From the NCBI RefSeq assembly GCF_016863295.1, contig NZ_BOOP01000003.1:526010-590009 (forward strand): a stretch of DNA of 64,000 nucleotides. The letters run 5' to 3'. The DNA is from Planotetraspora phitsanulokensis (GTDB lineage Bacteria > Actinomycetota > Actinomycetes > Streptosporangiales > Streptosporangiaceae). Positions 48,791 through 58,436 of this stretch are shown here, piece by piece (the first letter of the stretch is position 1; each line of letters begins with the position of its first letter). The notes beneath the pieces are model-generated. The model saw nothing but the letters and a program-made list of their open reading frames with translations, was not told the origin of the DNA and made no database searches. The translations under genes were made by a program, and so were the position numbers.

Positions 48791-50101
48791 ATGATCGGGC
48801 AGGAATCCCTCAAAACGGGCGGACGCGCCCGTGGGCGGCGACGCTATCAGGTTCGCCGGCGTGGCCACAGGCCACGGATGGTGCCGATGTGGCTCGCCGC
48901 GCTCATCGTGTTGATCTCCGCCTGCTCGGGCGGCGGGTCGCAGGGGGCCGCCGCCGACGACCTACTGGTGGTGGTCAGCGCGCCGGTGTCCACAGAGCCG
49001 TGGATCGACGCCTTCATCGAACGAGGGGCGCGGCTCGCGATCGACGAGCTCAACGCGCACGGCGGGGTCACCACCTCGTCCGGATCGCGCCGGGTCAGGC
49101 TGACTGTGCTCGACAACGCCGGGTCGCCGGCCAAGGCCGCGGCGAACGCCCGCAAGGCGGTCGACGACCACGCGGCCGTTCTGCTCACTGACGGGACCGG
49201 CGCGGCCTCCGTCGCGCCGATCACCGACGCCGCGCACCTGCCGGTCTTCATCTGCTTCGAAGGCGGCGAGGCGCTGATCGACCCGTCCCGCTGGCCGAGC
49301 CTTTTCCGCATGGCGCCGGCCAACAAGCCGATGGCGCGCCGCCTCGCCGACTACATCGCGAACAGCCGCCCCAAGGTCGGCGTGATCAGTGACGACTCGA
49401 CGTACGGGGAACAGGGCCGGGAGGCGCTGCTACAGGCCTTCAAGATCGACGAGGTCGAGGTGGTGGCGGATCAGAAGGCGCCGGCGCGCTCCCCCGACCT
49501 GACGACGCAGGTGCTGGCCGCGCGGCAGGCGGGCGCCGACAAGCTCGTGGTGTGGGCGAGCGCGAGCGACGTGATCGCGGCCATCCAGGCCGTCAACGCG
49601 CTGGGCTGGAAGGTGCCCGTCTACACCGGGCCCACCGGTGAGGACCCGCTGGTCCGCCGGCGCCTCGCCGAGCATCCGGAATGGCTCGACCAGGTCACCT
49701 TCGTCTCATTCCGGATGACCAGCGAGGTCGGGCCGGGGCCGTTCGAGCAGTTCCGCGCAGGCTACGAGGCGAAGATGGGCGTCGATCTGGTCGGTGTCCG
49801 CCAGGACGGCAAGCAGGTCGTGCAGCCGCCGGACTGGCCGATGTTCTCCTACGACGCGGTTCACCTGGTCGCCGCATCGCTCAGCGAGAGCGGCGCGCCG
49901 GGCGAGCCGCTCATGGAGGCCCTGAACAAGATCAGCATCACCGGCGCCAACGGCGACTACCGCGGCTACGCGGCCGACCAGCACGAGGGGGTGAACCCCA
50001 GCGACATGTACTTCGCCCGGTTCCACGGCTTCGTCTTCGAACCCGTCGGCGACGACCCGCTCTCCGACACCATCCCCTCGGTGAACCAGTTGCAGGACTG
50101 A
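48791..50101 (+). CDS. Branched-chain amino acid-type ABC transporter substrate-binding lipoprotein
   Basis: A 436-residue LivJ-like (Peripla_BP_6) protein. From the ATG at 48791 a long Arg-rich N-region precedes the hydrophobic core WLAALIVLISAC with the lipobox Cys; a start at ATG 48878 gives a more normal signal. The fold shows RGARLAIDELNAHGGV, AVLLTDGTGAASVAPITDAAHLPVFI, PKVGVISDDSTYGEQGREALL and MFSYDAVHLVAASL. It faces, tail to tail, the matching ATPase-permease operon with 52 bp between stops and probably feeds it. Ligand not predictable. Confidence 0.88.
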   Translation: MIGQESLKTGGRARGRRRYQVRRRGHRPRMVPMWLAALIVLISACSGGGSQGAAADDLLVVVSAPVSTEPWIDAFIERGARLAIDELNAHGGVTTSSGSRRVRLTVLDNAGSPAKAAANARKAVDDHAAVLLTDGTGAASVAPITDAAHLPVFICFEGGEALIDPSRWPSLFRMAPANKPMARRLADYIANSRPKVGVISDDSTYGEQGREALLQAFKIDEVEVVADQKAPARSPDLTTQVLAARQAGADKLVVWASASDVIAAIQAVNALGWKVPVYTGPTGEDPLVRRRLAEHPEWLDQVTFVSFRMTSEVGPGPFEQFRAGYEAKMGVDLVGVRQDGKQVVQPPDWPMFSYDAVHLVAASLSESGAPGEPLMEALNKISITGANGDYRGYAADQHEGVNPSDMYFARFHGFVFEPVGDDPLSDTIPSVNQLQD

Positions 50102-50153
50102 CGCCCGTCACCACGGGGACGCATATCAGGGCCTCCGGGAAAGCGGGAGCGGC

Positions 50154-50882
50154 TCACTTCAGGGGGTTGCCGTCGCCGAAGTACATCCGGCCGATCCGCG
50201 GGTCGGCCGCCACCGCCGCGGTGGACCCGCTGAGGATCACGTGACCTTCCTGCAGCACGACGAGCCGATCGGCGAGCCGCAAAGCCAGCTGAAGGTGTTG
50301 CTCGATGAGCAGAACGGCTGTGCCCGCGGCCCGGATGGCGGCGATGTCCTCGGCGAGCGCGGCGATCGACGCAGGAGCCAGACCAGCCGACGGTTCGTCG
50401 AGGACCAGCAGCGAGGGGTCCGACATGAGGCCGCGGCCGATGACGAGCATCTGCTGCTCTCCGCCGGACAGGCTGCCGGCGCGCTGCGCGCGCCGCTCCG
50501 CCAGACGCGGAAAGGTCCGGTAGACGGCCTCTCGGCGCTGGGCGACGACGTTCTTCCTGCGGCCGTCGAGATAGGCGCCGAGGGTCAGGTTCTCCTCGAC
50601 GGTGAGACTGGGGAAGACGCGTCTGCCGTCGGGCACGTGACTCAGTCCCCCCTGGACGATCCGCCGTGGGTCAGCCCGGGTGATGTCCCGGCCGTCGAAC
50701 ATCACCTCGCCCGAGCTCGGCCGATGCAGGCCCGACACCGCACGGGCGACGGTCGACTTACCCGCGCCGTTGCCGCCGAGCAACGCGACGATCTCGCCGC
50801 GCTCGATGTGAAAGGACACGTCGTCCAGCACCGGTACAGCGCCGTGGCGGGCGCACAGTCCGCGAACGTCGAGCAGCGCCAC
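50154..50882 (-). CDS. livF: Branched-chain-type ABC transporter ATP-binding protein
   Basis: A 242-residue LivF-like ATPase: Walker A LLGGNGAGKST, signature LSGGEQQ, Walker B LLVLDEPSAGL and IVALLGGN-type loop. The GTG at 50882 follows AGAGGAG at 5 nt, 19 bp after the stop of the LivM-LivG fusion; an ATG at 50930 would overlap that gene. It is the last gene of the livH-livMG-livF operon and energises import. Confidence 0.93.
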   Translation of the reverse strand: MALLDVRGLCARHGAVPVLDDVSFHIERGEIVALLGGNGAGKSTVARAVSGLHRPSSGEVMFDGRDITRADPRRIVQGGLSHVPDGRRVFPSLTVEENLTLGAYLDGRRKNVVAQRREAVYRTFPRLAERRAQRAGSLSGGEQQMLVIGRGLMSDPSLLVLDEPSAGLAPASIAALAEDIAAIRAAGTAVLLIEQHLQLALRLADRLVVLQEGHVILSGSTAAVAADPRIGRMYFGDGNPLK

Positions 50883-50901
50883 GCGGTCTCCTCTCAGCAC
50901 G

Positions 50902-52632
50902 TCAGGCGCGGGTGGACGACGGATCCGCATCGCCGAGGTAGATCCGGCGTACGGCGGGATCGGCGGCCGTCGACTCGGGGGTTCCGCTCGCCAGCACCCG
51001 GCCGCGATCCAGGACGGTGATCCTGTCGGCGACGCCGTACACCAGCGCCAGGTCATGTTCGACCAGCAGGACGGCCACGCCGCCTGCCGCGAGGCGACGC
51101 AGGACACGGGCCAGGGCGGCTCGTTCCGGCCCGGTCATGCCGACGGCCGGTTCGTCGAGCAGGAGCACGCGCGCCCCGGTCGCGACGGCCCGGGCCACCT
51201 GCAGGAGACGCTGTTCGCCGGCGCCGAGCGCGCCCGGGCGGTCGAACGCGCGCTGGGCGAGTTCCGTCACATGCAGCGCCCTCCATACCTCGCGGTCGGC
51301 AGTGGCGGCGTGGTCCTGCATCGACGCACTTCCGAAAAGGTGCCGGACGGCGGCGAACGGCACCGGTGTTCCTCCGCGCACCCCGAGCAGCACCTGACTG
51401 TGAGGACAGAGCCGCTCCAGACCGACGGTGCGCTGGAACGTCCGGGTCACTCCCCTCCTGACCATCTCGAACTGGCCGGCCCCGGTGACGTCGGTCTCCT
51501 CCAGCAGAATCCGGCCGCCCTTGGGACGCAGAGCACCTGCGAGGGCGCGTAAGGCCGTCGTCTTGCCGCTGCCGTTGGGGCCGATGAGCGCGTGGACCTC
51601 TCCGGCTCGCACCTCCAAGTCCACTCCCGTGAGGATGTCCGTCTCCCCGATACCGACATCCAGCCCCTGGGCGACCAACATCACCCCCTCCCGGGACGCG
51701 GTGGGGGTGGCGGATTCCCCGGAATGTTCCACTGGTTCACGCGGGCGCTCCGTCCGCTCGGGCCACCGGGACGCCAGCCGTTCGATCGGCTCGCGGAGGA
51801 ACGGAACCGCGACCAGCGCCAAGGCGGTGAGCACGCCACCGGATGCCTCGGCCGGCAGACCTACCGCGCCGGCGAGCGCGTCGCCCAGCGGTGGAATCAC
51901 GGCGATCACGAGCAGGCCGAGCACCGGCCCCCACAGCCGTGCCGTACCCCCGATCAGCGCCGCCACGAACAACTGGAGGGACAGCAATGGCGAGACGTCG
52001 GATGGGGCCGCTACCCCGAGCAGCACGGTGATGCCCGCGCCGGACACCGCCGCGATGGCCGCGGTCGTGGCGAAGAGAGCAGCCCTGCGACGAAGCACCG
52101 GCACCCCGAGGGACGTGGCCAGCGCGGGAGTCTCGCGAAGGGCCGCCCAGTCCAGGCCGGCCGGCCCGCGGGTCAGCCGGGCCACGGCGGCCAGTGACAA
52201 CAGGCACAGCGTTCCCGCCACGGCGACGTGCACCCACGGGGTGAGAGTGACGGTCACGCCGAAGAACGGTGAGTTCAGGCGGGCCGGTGTCGGGCGAACC
52301 AGCCCTTGGCTCCCACCGGACACCGCAGGAAACGCATGGAGCAACTCGTACACGAGCCAGGCGAACGCCCATGTCGACAACGCGACCGCCGCGCCGCGCA
52401 GACGAGCCGTGAGCAGGCCGACCAGGTAGCCGGCGCACGCCGCGATCGCGGCGGCGGCGAGCACGGCCGCTGCGAGCGGCAATCCGGCGCGTTCCAGATG
52501 CACGACACCGAAACCGCCCACGGCCAGGAACGCGCCTTGGCACAGGACGGGTTGCCCTCCGTACGAGACGGACAGCGCGAGCCCCAGCACCGCGATCAAC
52601 AGGTACAGATGGTGTGCCAGCTCGACTGTCAT
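50902..52632 (-). CDS. Fused LivM permease-LivG ATPase
   Basis: A 576-residue fusion. Residues 1-290 are a LivM-type permease with eight or more hydrophobic segments (LSVSYGGQPVLCQGAFLAVGGFG; ATSLGVPVLRRRA; IGGTARLWGPVLG). A charged linker (about 290-320) leads to a LivG-type ATPase: Walker A LIGPNGSGKTT, signature LGAGEQR (degenerate against LSGGQ), Walker B VLLLDEPAVGM and VEHDLALV. It overlaps livH by 4 bp. Fusions of this kind occur in actinobacteria and proteobacteria; the altered signature may lower its ATPase activity. Confidence 0.92.
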   Translation of the reverse strand: MTVELAHHLYLLIAVLGLALSVSYGGQPVLCQGAFLAVGGFGVVHLERAGLPLAAAVLAAAAIAACAGYLVGLLTARLRGAAVALSTWAFAWLVYELLHAFPAVSGGSQGLVRPTPARLNSPFFGVTVTLTPWVHVAVAGTLCLLSLAAVARLTRGPAGLDWAALRETPALATSLGVPVLRRRAALFATTAAIAAVSGAGITVLLGVAAPSDVSPLLSLQLFVAALIGGTARLWGPVLGLLVIAVIPPLGDALAGAVGLPAEASGGVLTALALVAVPFLREPIERLASRWPERTERPREPVEHSGESATPTASREGVMLVAQGLDVGIGETDILTGVDLEVRAGEVHALIGPNGSGKTTALRALAGALRPKGGRILLEETDVTGAGQFEMVRRGVTRTFQRTVGLERLCPHSQVLLGVRGGTPVPFAAVRHLFGSASMQDHAATADREVWRALHVTELAQRAFDRPGALGAGEQRLLQVARAVATGARVLLLDEPAVGMTGPERAALARVLRRLAAGGVAVLLVEHDLALVYGVADRITVLDRGRVLASGTPESTAADPAVRRIYLGDADPSSTRA

Positions 52633-53585
52633 TCCAGGTCCTCACGCAGCGGCGATCGCAGGCCCCGCCGTCCGAGTGCGAGCACGATCAGCAGGATGGC
52701 CAGCGGTACCACGTCGGCGTAGTGGGGGCCGAGAACGCTCGATGCGACGACGAACGACTCGATCACGCCGAGCGCCAGCCCTCCGGCCAGCGCGCCACGC
52801 ACCGATCCCAGGCCGCCCACCAGCGCGGCCGCCATCGCCTTGAGACCGAGGACGACGCCGTCGTCGACACCGAGCGAACGGTCTGGGGAGATCAGAAGCC
52901 CCGCCAGACCCGCCAGCGCGCCGGCCACCACGAAAGCGACGAGCACCAGCCGCCGCACCGGGAGCCCGAGCAGCGCGGCGGCGGTGGGGTCCTCACTGAC
53001 CGCCTTCATCGCCGTGCCGACCGGGGTGAGCACGAGCAGCCGCTCGACCAGGATCCCCACGGCCAACCCGATCCCTATGACCCCGAGAGTGCGCACCGCC
53101 ACCGTCCCTCCCCCGGGCAGTTGCAGCACCCCTGAAGGCGTCAGGCTGCCAAGGCGCAACGGATCCGGGACCGCGTACGCGTCCTGCGTGAGCACCAGCC
53201 CGAGAACCTCCCGGATCAGCAGGCCGGCGGCCAGGCCACCCGCCACCCAGCCCAAGACGTCCCCGCGGGTGGACCGGTGCCCGACTCCCGGCAGGAAGGG
53301 CCGTACGGCGACGAGGTAGACGCACGCCGACAGTGCCGCTCCCGCGGCGACGATCAGCACCGCCAGCCCGATGGAGTGCACCACGTCCAGGGACGCCGCC
53401 ACCGGCGTGGACCCGAGCACCACCAGCACACCGATGAACACGCCGCCGACCACGAGATCGCCGTGCGCGAAGGAGATCACGCCGGTGAGCCGGTAGACGA
53501 GGCTGAACCCCATCGCGATCAAGCCGTAGGCCGTACCCAGGGCCAACCCGCTCAGGAACGCCTGCAGGGCCACCCCTCCGCTCAC
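52629..53585 (-). CDS. livH: Branched-chain-type ABC transporter permease
   Basis: A 318-residue LivH-like permease with eight or so hydrophobic segments, GTG start. Landmarks: LGTAYGLIAMGFSLVYRLTGVISFAHGDLV, the EAA-like GLPVRRLVLVAFVVAGALAGLAGLL and GLKAMAAALVGGLGSVRGALAGGLALGVIES. First gene of the operon, overlapping the LivM-LivG fusion by 4 bp. It forms half of the membrane channel. Confidence 0.93.
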   Translation of the reverse strand: MSGGVALQAFLSGLALGTAYGLIAMGFSLVYRLTGVISFAHGDLVVGGVFIGVLVVLGSTPVAASLDVVHSIGLAVLIVAAGAALSACVYLVAVRPFLPGVGHRSTRGDVLGWVAGGLAAGLLIREVLGLVLTQDAYAVPDPLRLGSLTPSGVLQLPGGGTVAVRTLGVIGIGLAVGILVERLLVLTPVGTAMKAVSEDPTAAALLGLPVRRLVLVAFVVAGALAGLAGLLISPDRSLGVDDGVVLGLKAMAAALVGGLGSVRGALAGGLALGVIESFVVASSVLGPHYADVVPLAILLIVLALGRRGLRSPLREDLE

Positions 53586-54100
53586 CGAGCGCCATCCTCA
53601 GTGATCGGCAAGCCAGATGAGTGATAGCAGGAGATGGCGACGCACCCTTCGTCAGTCTTTTGGAGGGGGATCCTATAGCCCGGTGACCGGTGCTCTAGGA
53701 ACCGCAGTCGCAGTCACAGCTCCGCTCCGCTCCGGGGCACGTCAGGCTGGAGTTGAAGCGCCGCGCATCGACCTTGCCGTTGGTCTGGGGGCGGTAAGCG
53801 CGCCACGGTCCAGACACGGTGCGAGCCCAGCGCCCATACCTCCGCCGACAATCCTCCACGCGGAGTGCGGGCATCATGGTGGAAGATCCTGGGCGCAACG
53901 CAGGTACTTCATGTCCGGCAACTGGGCTATCACGTCACTTGCTGCCGGAGCCTCAGCAGGTCGAGGAGCATGTCCCCCTCACCGACTCGTCGATGTGATC
54001 GACATCGGCTCCGGCGCGGTTCGCGGACGCTGAACCGCCGGCGACTGACCGCACGACGGGGTTGAGGGGACGCCCCGGGCTGGGCGCCCCCTCTCGTCCG
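53586..54100 (-). mobile_element. Spacer with a transposase (rve, IS481/IS3-type) relic
   Basis: On the minus strand, about 53796-53740 reads AYRPQTNGKVDARRFNSSL, the C-terminal hallmark of integrase-core transposases (YRPQTNGKVERFN) with small changes. The rest of the transposase is gone. The remainder of this 515-bp spacer shows no gene. Confidence 0.6.
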
Positions 54101-55903
54101 CTATGCCGTACGGTCGAGCGCGTCGGCGAGGTCGTTCAGCGACTTCGCCAACGTGGCTTGCGCGCTGACGGAGGTGTCGAGCTGGTGGGAGACGGCGCGA
54201 AGCTGCGCCACGGCGGCGTTCGCCTGCGGGCCGTCCTTGAACCTCTCCGCCCGGTCGACGAACTTGCGAACGTTCGCGGCCGTGTTGGCTTTCAGGGTGC
54301 CAGTGCGCAGTGCCTGCGCGTAGTAGGCCCGCACGAGCTCGAAGCTCGCCGGCCAGCTCAGCTTGGGCTGGTGCTGCGCGTTGAACCTGTCGAAGCCGAC
54401 CGTCGCGGCGGCGTCGATCTCCGCCTTGTCCAGGTGCTCGCTCGGGGTCAGCGCGAACGCGTCGAACCCGCGGGCGATCTCGCTGCCGTAGATATGGCCG
54501 TTGTAGTAGTACGCGGACCAGAAGCCGCCGGTGACCAGGGCACTCGCGTTGATCGGACCGCGGTCGAAGAACGCGATCTCGCGCGGGTGTGCGGAGTCGG
54601 TGAAGTCGAACGCCGAGACGCCGCCCTGGTACCAGGCCTGGACCATGATGTCCCGTCCGGGTACGGGGATGAGCGAGCCGTTGTGCGCCACACAGTTCTC
54701 CTGCGTCGTCTGCGCGACCGGGAGCTTGTAGTAGCTGGCGAACTTGAGCTTGCCGTCCACGATGTCGTAGATCGCGTCCGCGCCCCACGAAGGCTCGTCG
54801 GTGGTCCGGCAACGCGCCCCGGTGCCGCCGCCCCACTCGTCGGTGAAGATGACCTTCGTTCCGTCGTTGTTCAGCGTGGCCGAGTGCCAGTACGCGAAGT
54901 TCGGGTCCGAGACCTCGTCGAGCCGGACGGGATTGGCCGGGTCGGAGATGTCCAGCAGGAGCCCGTTACCGGCGCAGGCGGCCGCGGCCAGGCCGATCTC
55001 GGAGTACGCGGTGATGTCGTGGCAATGATTGGTGACCGGCCGGGGCGACCAGTTCGAGCCGGACGGGTGCTGCGGAGTGGACGGGTTGTTCTGCAGGCCG
55101 TCGAGCGCCCCGGTCTCCGGGTTGGCGAACAGCCGGGGCTGGTTCACGATCGAGGCGTTCTGCGGGGCGGCCAGCGGCACCCGGATGATGTCGATCCGCC
55201 ACAGGGACGTGTTCGGGTCGGTCGCCGCCGTGTTCGCGCAGCCGGCCAGTTCGGCGCCCGAGCGGACACCGGCCGTGCCGGAGACGTAGACGTAGACGTT
55301 CTCCGGGTCGTTCTTGCTGGTGACGAGAGTGTGCGTGTGGGACCCGCGGCAGGTCTGCACGGCGGCCACCTGGACCGGCTTGGTGATGTCGCTCACGTCG
55401 AAGACGCGGACGCCGCGGAAGCGGTCCGGGTTGACCGTGCCACTCGCGCCCTGGGTGCCGCAGTCCAGCCGTCCTCGGGTCTCCTCCACCGACATGAAAA
55501 GGAGGTTGCCGTACACGGACATGTCGCCTTGGCCGCCGGGGCACACCACGGACGTGGTCAGGACCGGGTTCGAGGGTGCGGAGATGTCGTAGATGTTGAA
55601 GCCGTTGAAGTTGCCCACGAACGCGTACTTGCCGCTGAACGCCATGTCGGAGTTGGCGTACGACAGGTTGCCCGGGTTGGAGGGCTGGTAGAAGCCCTCC
55701 GGCCGATCCTGGTGGGCCAGAAGCTCCAGCCCGCTGGCGGCCTGCTGGGCATCGAGCCACCCGGCGCCCAGTCCGATTCGTGGATCGGCGTCATCCGCCA
55801 TCGCCGTCGCGGGCATGAGTCCCACCAGGACCGTTCCCGCGGCGATGACACTGAGTTTGCGTAACCAAGCACGTCCCCAATGTGCCGTACGGCCGATATG
55901 CAT
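54101..55903 (-). CDS. Secreted LVIVD-repeat protein
   Basis: A 600-residue exported protein with a signal peptide (LRKLSVIAAGTVLVGLMPATAMA). The mature part is a beta-propeller of LVIVD-type repeats: FVGNFNGFNIYDISAPSNPVL, GVRVFDVSDITKPVQVAAVQ, GLLLDISDPANPVRLDEV and GVSAFDFTDSAHPREIAFFD. The last 100 residues are helical. The ATG at 55903 follows AAGGAGGG. It is divergent from a DUF305 lipoprotein gene, a pairing seen often in actinobacteria. Function unknown; an extracytoplasmic complex is plausible. Confidence 0.88.
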   Translation of the reverse strand: MHIGRTAHWGRAWLRKLSVIAAGTVLVGLMPATAMADDADPRIGLGAGWLDAQQAASGLELLAHQDRPEGFYQPSNPGNLSYANSDMAFSGKYAFVGNFNGFNIYDISAPSNPVLTTSVVCPGGQGDMSVYGNLLFMSVEETRGRLDCGTQGASGTVNPDRFRGVRVFDVSDITKPVQVAAVQTCRGSHTHTLVTSKNDPENVYVYVSGTAGVRSGAELAGCANTAATDPNTSLWRIDIIRVPLAAPQNASIVNQPRLFANPETGALDGLQNNPSTPQHPSGSNWSPRPVTNHCHDITAYSEIGLAAAACAGNGLLLDISDPANPVRLDEVSDPNFAYWHSATLNNDGTKVIFTDEWGGGTGARCRTTDEPSWGADAIYDIVDGKLKFASYYKLPVAQTTQENCVAHNGSLIPVPGRDIMVQAWYQGGVSAFDFTDSAHPREIAFFDRGPINASALVTGGFWSAYYYNGHIYGSEIARGFDAFALTPSEHLDKAEIDAAATVGFDRFNAQHQPKLSWPASFELVRAYYAQALRTGTLKANTAANVRKFVDRAERFKDGPQANAAVAQLRAVSHQLDTSVSAQATLAKSLNDLADALDRTA

Positions 55904-56105
55904 CGGTCGCACCCTCCTTTTCTGGGTCTTTCTGGCATGACTACGCGCCGCGTGACTTAACCACTGGATGTCTTATGTCCAGCCAATCCGGCAAGATCTA
56001 CGCGATGCTGGGGAGACAGTAACTGAATTTTCGGTAAATGTGCTATAGGTGTCACATCCTCCGGTTTAGCCCGGTCCCCAGCACGTTCGGAAGCAAGCGC
56101 AGACC

Positions 56106-56756
56106 ATGAAGTCATCGAAACTGTTCCAGCGGTTCCTTCCGCCTCTGCTGATCGCTGCCGCGCTCACCGCGTGTACGGCCGAAGGCCCGAAACCGACCGT
56201 CGTCCAGCCGGGGCCGCCGGGACAGAGCAGCAAGGTACTTCCCGCCGACGAGGTGCCGCGCTCCGACGGACGCGAGTACACCGACGCCGACGTGCGATTC
56301 ATGCAAGGCATGATCCGACACCACTCCCAGGCGTTGCGGATGACCGCTCTGGTCGCGGGCCGTAGCGCGAGCAAGGACCTCCCGCGGCTCGCCAAGCGGA
56401 TCGAGGTCTCGCAGCAGGATGAGATCGGGCTGATGGTGCGCTGGCTTCGGGCGCGGCTCGAGCAGGTGCCCAGCGTGGATTCCGGCCACGACCACCAGAG
56501 TGGCGATCTGATGCCGGGAATGCTCACCGAGGAGCAGATGGCCGAACTGCAGAACGCCAAGGGCGCGACATTCGACCGGCTGTTTTACCGGTACATGATT
56601 CAGCACCACATGGGCGCGCTGCAGATGGTGGAGCAGCTCTATGCCGACAAGGGAGGCCAGGAACCGGAAATCGACCAGTTCGCCGGCCATGTCGACGCCG
56701 ACCAGCGCATCGAGATCGACCGGATGCAGAAACTGCTCGCCCCGATGGGGGGATGA
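56106..56756 (+). CDS. DUF305 lipoprotein
   Basis: A 216-residue lipoprotein (signal LLIAAALTAC, Cys about 23) with a DUF305 ferritin-like four-helix domain. The metal-binding-type motifs are MQGMIRHHSQAL and FYRYMIQHHMGALQMVE, each with paired His; a further HDHQ lies between them. DUF305 proteins are linked to copper or other metal handling in some bacteria, unproven here. Divergent from the LVIVD-repeat gene; the 202-bp spacer is AT-rich near 56020-56060 and must hold both promoters. Confidence 0.9.
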   Translation: MKSSKLFQRFLPPLLIAAALTACTAEGPKPTVVQPGPPGQSSKVLPADEVPRSDGREYTDADVRFMQGMIRHHSQALRMTALVAGRSASKDLPRLAKRIEVSQQDEIGLMVRWLRARLEQVPSVDSGHDHQSGDLMPGMLTEEQMAELQNAKGATFDRLFYRYMIQHHMGALQMVEQLYADKGGQEPEIDQFAGHVDADQRIEIDRMQKLLAPMGG

Positions 56757-56865
56757 ACGGGGCAACGGGTCATTCCCATGAGCGGCTGACGTGTGAACGC
56801 GGGGTCCCGGCTCATACCGGGACCCCGCGCCATATCCGGTTCAGGCATCGAGCCGCCGAGCATCT

Positions 56866-57066
56866 TCACCAGCTCGCCCGTACCCGGGCGCCTCCGCAGG
56901 CGTCGCCGCTCTTCCCTGCCTTGGTCCAGGCGGCCACGGCGGCGTCGACGGCTCGGTAGTAGGCGTCGCGCGTGTGGTGGTAGGCCGTCCAGGTCTGCCG
57001 GGCGGCGTGGTTGCAGGCGCCGCGGCAGGCCCATTCGGGGAATGTCGGCTGGTCGGTTTCGGTCAA
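56866..57066 (-). CDS. Small hypothetical protein (66 aa)
   Basis: A TTG at 57066 lies 5 nt after GGGAGG. The 66 residues (TETDQPTFPEWACRGACNHAARQTWTAYHHTRDAYYRAVDAAVAAW then a basic tail) contain CRGAC and an amphipathic aromatic helix. Similar short proteins are carried by actinobacterial integrative elements and phages (recollection, unverified). A longer start at ATG 57174 lacks an SD. Function unknown. Confidence 0.5.
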   Translation of the reverse strand: MTETDQPTFPEWACRGACNHAARQTWTAYHHTRDAYYRAVDAAVAAWTKAGKSGDACGGARVRASW

Positions 57067-57214
57067 TGCGGCCTCCCGGGTCGTACGCTTGCGGGTAGGC
57101 CGTCCTGGTGGGGGCGTGTCTTCGATGGTGTTGTGGGCGGCCTCTCGGATGGTGCCGGGGGCCGCTCCTTTCATGATCAGGTTACGCGTGTGTGCTGGCT
57201 GAGCTGGGTCCCAC

Positions 57215-58030
57215 TCAGCACCGGCTGGCAGACAACCTGGCCAGGGCGTCGTCGGATGGGGTGCCGGGCTCGGCATGTGCGACAAAGAGTCGCTGGCCGG
57301 GGACACCGTCGATGGAGAACGTCGCATGCCAGAGAGTCAGATCGCCGACGCGATGATGGTGGTAGCGCCCTATCTCATGCGGTTTGACCTGTATGTCATG
57401 GCTTTCCCACATTCGGCGAAAGTCCTCGCTTGCGAGCGATAACTCCTCCACCAGGGTGAGAACCGATGGGTCGTCGAGGTCTGCACCGACCGCGGCGCGC
57501 ATATGGGCGACCTTGAACCGTGCCTCCTGTTCCCAGTCGAGGAAGAATTCGCGTGACGCCGGGTTGAGGAAGGTCAGTCGAAGCAGGTTGTCGCTATCGG
57601 ACAAACCCTCAAGAAAGGCTGCGGTCTCGGCGTTTTGCACGAGCACGTCTAACCGGCGGTTTACCACAAACGCCAGGGCATGCTCCCAGTTGTTCACGAG
57701 GCGTAGAACGGACGGGGAGACGCGGTCGGCCACATGCGTACGTCTGAAACTTCCTCGCGTAGAACGGGCAAGCTCATACAGGTGTTCTGTGGCCTCGTAG
57801 TCAAGGCCGAAGACCCCGGCCAGGGCATTTAGCACAGCATCGGAGGGGCTGCGTTCCCTTCCCTGCTCCAGTCGCATGTAGTAGTCGACGCTGACTCCTG
57901 CCAGCATTGCGACCTCGTCGCGGCGCAACCCTGGCGTGCGGCGGTTGCCCGTGCCTCGCAGTAGCCCCGCCCGTTCGACGGTTGTCGCCTCTCGTCGGGC
58001 ACGGAGGAACTCACCTAAGAGGTTGTCCAC
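57215..58030 (-). CDS. XRE-family regulator with MmyB-type ligand domain
   Basis: A 271-residue regulator: N-terminal HTH_3 (LGEFLRARREATTVERAGL...RRDEVAMLAGVSVDYYMRLEQGRERSPSDAVLNALAGVFGLD) and C-terminal MmyB-like PAS-related domain (NWEHALAFVVNRRLDVLVQNAETAAFL; RLFVAHAEPGTPSDDALARL). GTG at 58030 or 58039 are the likely starts. It is the last chromosomal gene before the tRNA-Pro fragment. These regulators usually control an adjacent dehydrogenase; none is present. Confidence 0.9.
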   Translation of the reverse strand: MDNLLGEFLRARREATTVERAGLLRGTGNRRTPGLRRDEVAMLAGVSVDYYMRLEQGRERSPSDAVLNALAGVFGLDYEATEHLYELARSTRGSFRRTHVADRVSPSVLRLVNNWEHALAFVVNRRLDVLVQNAETAAFLEGLSDSDNLLRLTFLNPASREFFLDWEQEARFKVAHMRAAVGADLDDPSVLTLVEELSLASEDFRRMWESHDIQVKPHEIGRYHHHRVGDLTLWHATFSIDGVPGQRLFVAHAEPGTPSDDALARLSASRC

Positions 58031-58160
58031 GCCAGACACAGTAAGAAGTTTTATGGCAAGGTTTGGCAAAGCGGTCACTACTGGTCAGTAACTTGCGGGA
58101 ATGGTTCAAAGCCGTGATCACATCTTTTCGTGATCACGGCTCCGACCTGCCGAAACAGAG

Positions 58161-58201
58161 TCGGGACGACAGGATTTGAACCTGCGACCCCTTGACCCCC
58201 A
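58161..58201 (-). tRNA. 3' half of tRNA-Pro(GGG): integrative-element attachment site
   Basis: The minus strand matches the 3' end of a proline tRNA: anticodon-loop GGGGG with stem TCAAG, variable loop, T arm GCAGGTTCAAATCCTG, and acceptor CGTCCCG plus discriminator A ending at 58161. The 5' acceptor, D arm and 5' anticodon stem are missing and the sequence diverges right after the anticodon loop. This 41-nt fragment is what integration into a tRNA-Pro gene leaves at the distal border. By orientation the element lies to the right. Confidence 0.85.
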
Positions 58202-58436
58202 GGAAGTAGGGGTAGGCGTTTTTGCAGCTCAACGGCCTTCAGGTAGCCATGGACGACGTGTGCTGACGTGCGCGTTGTTCGGCTCCGCGCATGACGTGTG
58301 GTCCCCAGATGGTCCCCAGTCCCCTATGCGTCTTGGCCTGAAGCCAGGGGTCAAACACCGGCAGCGACGGCCCGCGCATGTATCTCCACCGCTGTCTCAA
58401 GCATCTGCCCCGTGCTGATAAACCAGTCCTGCAGAT

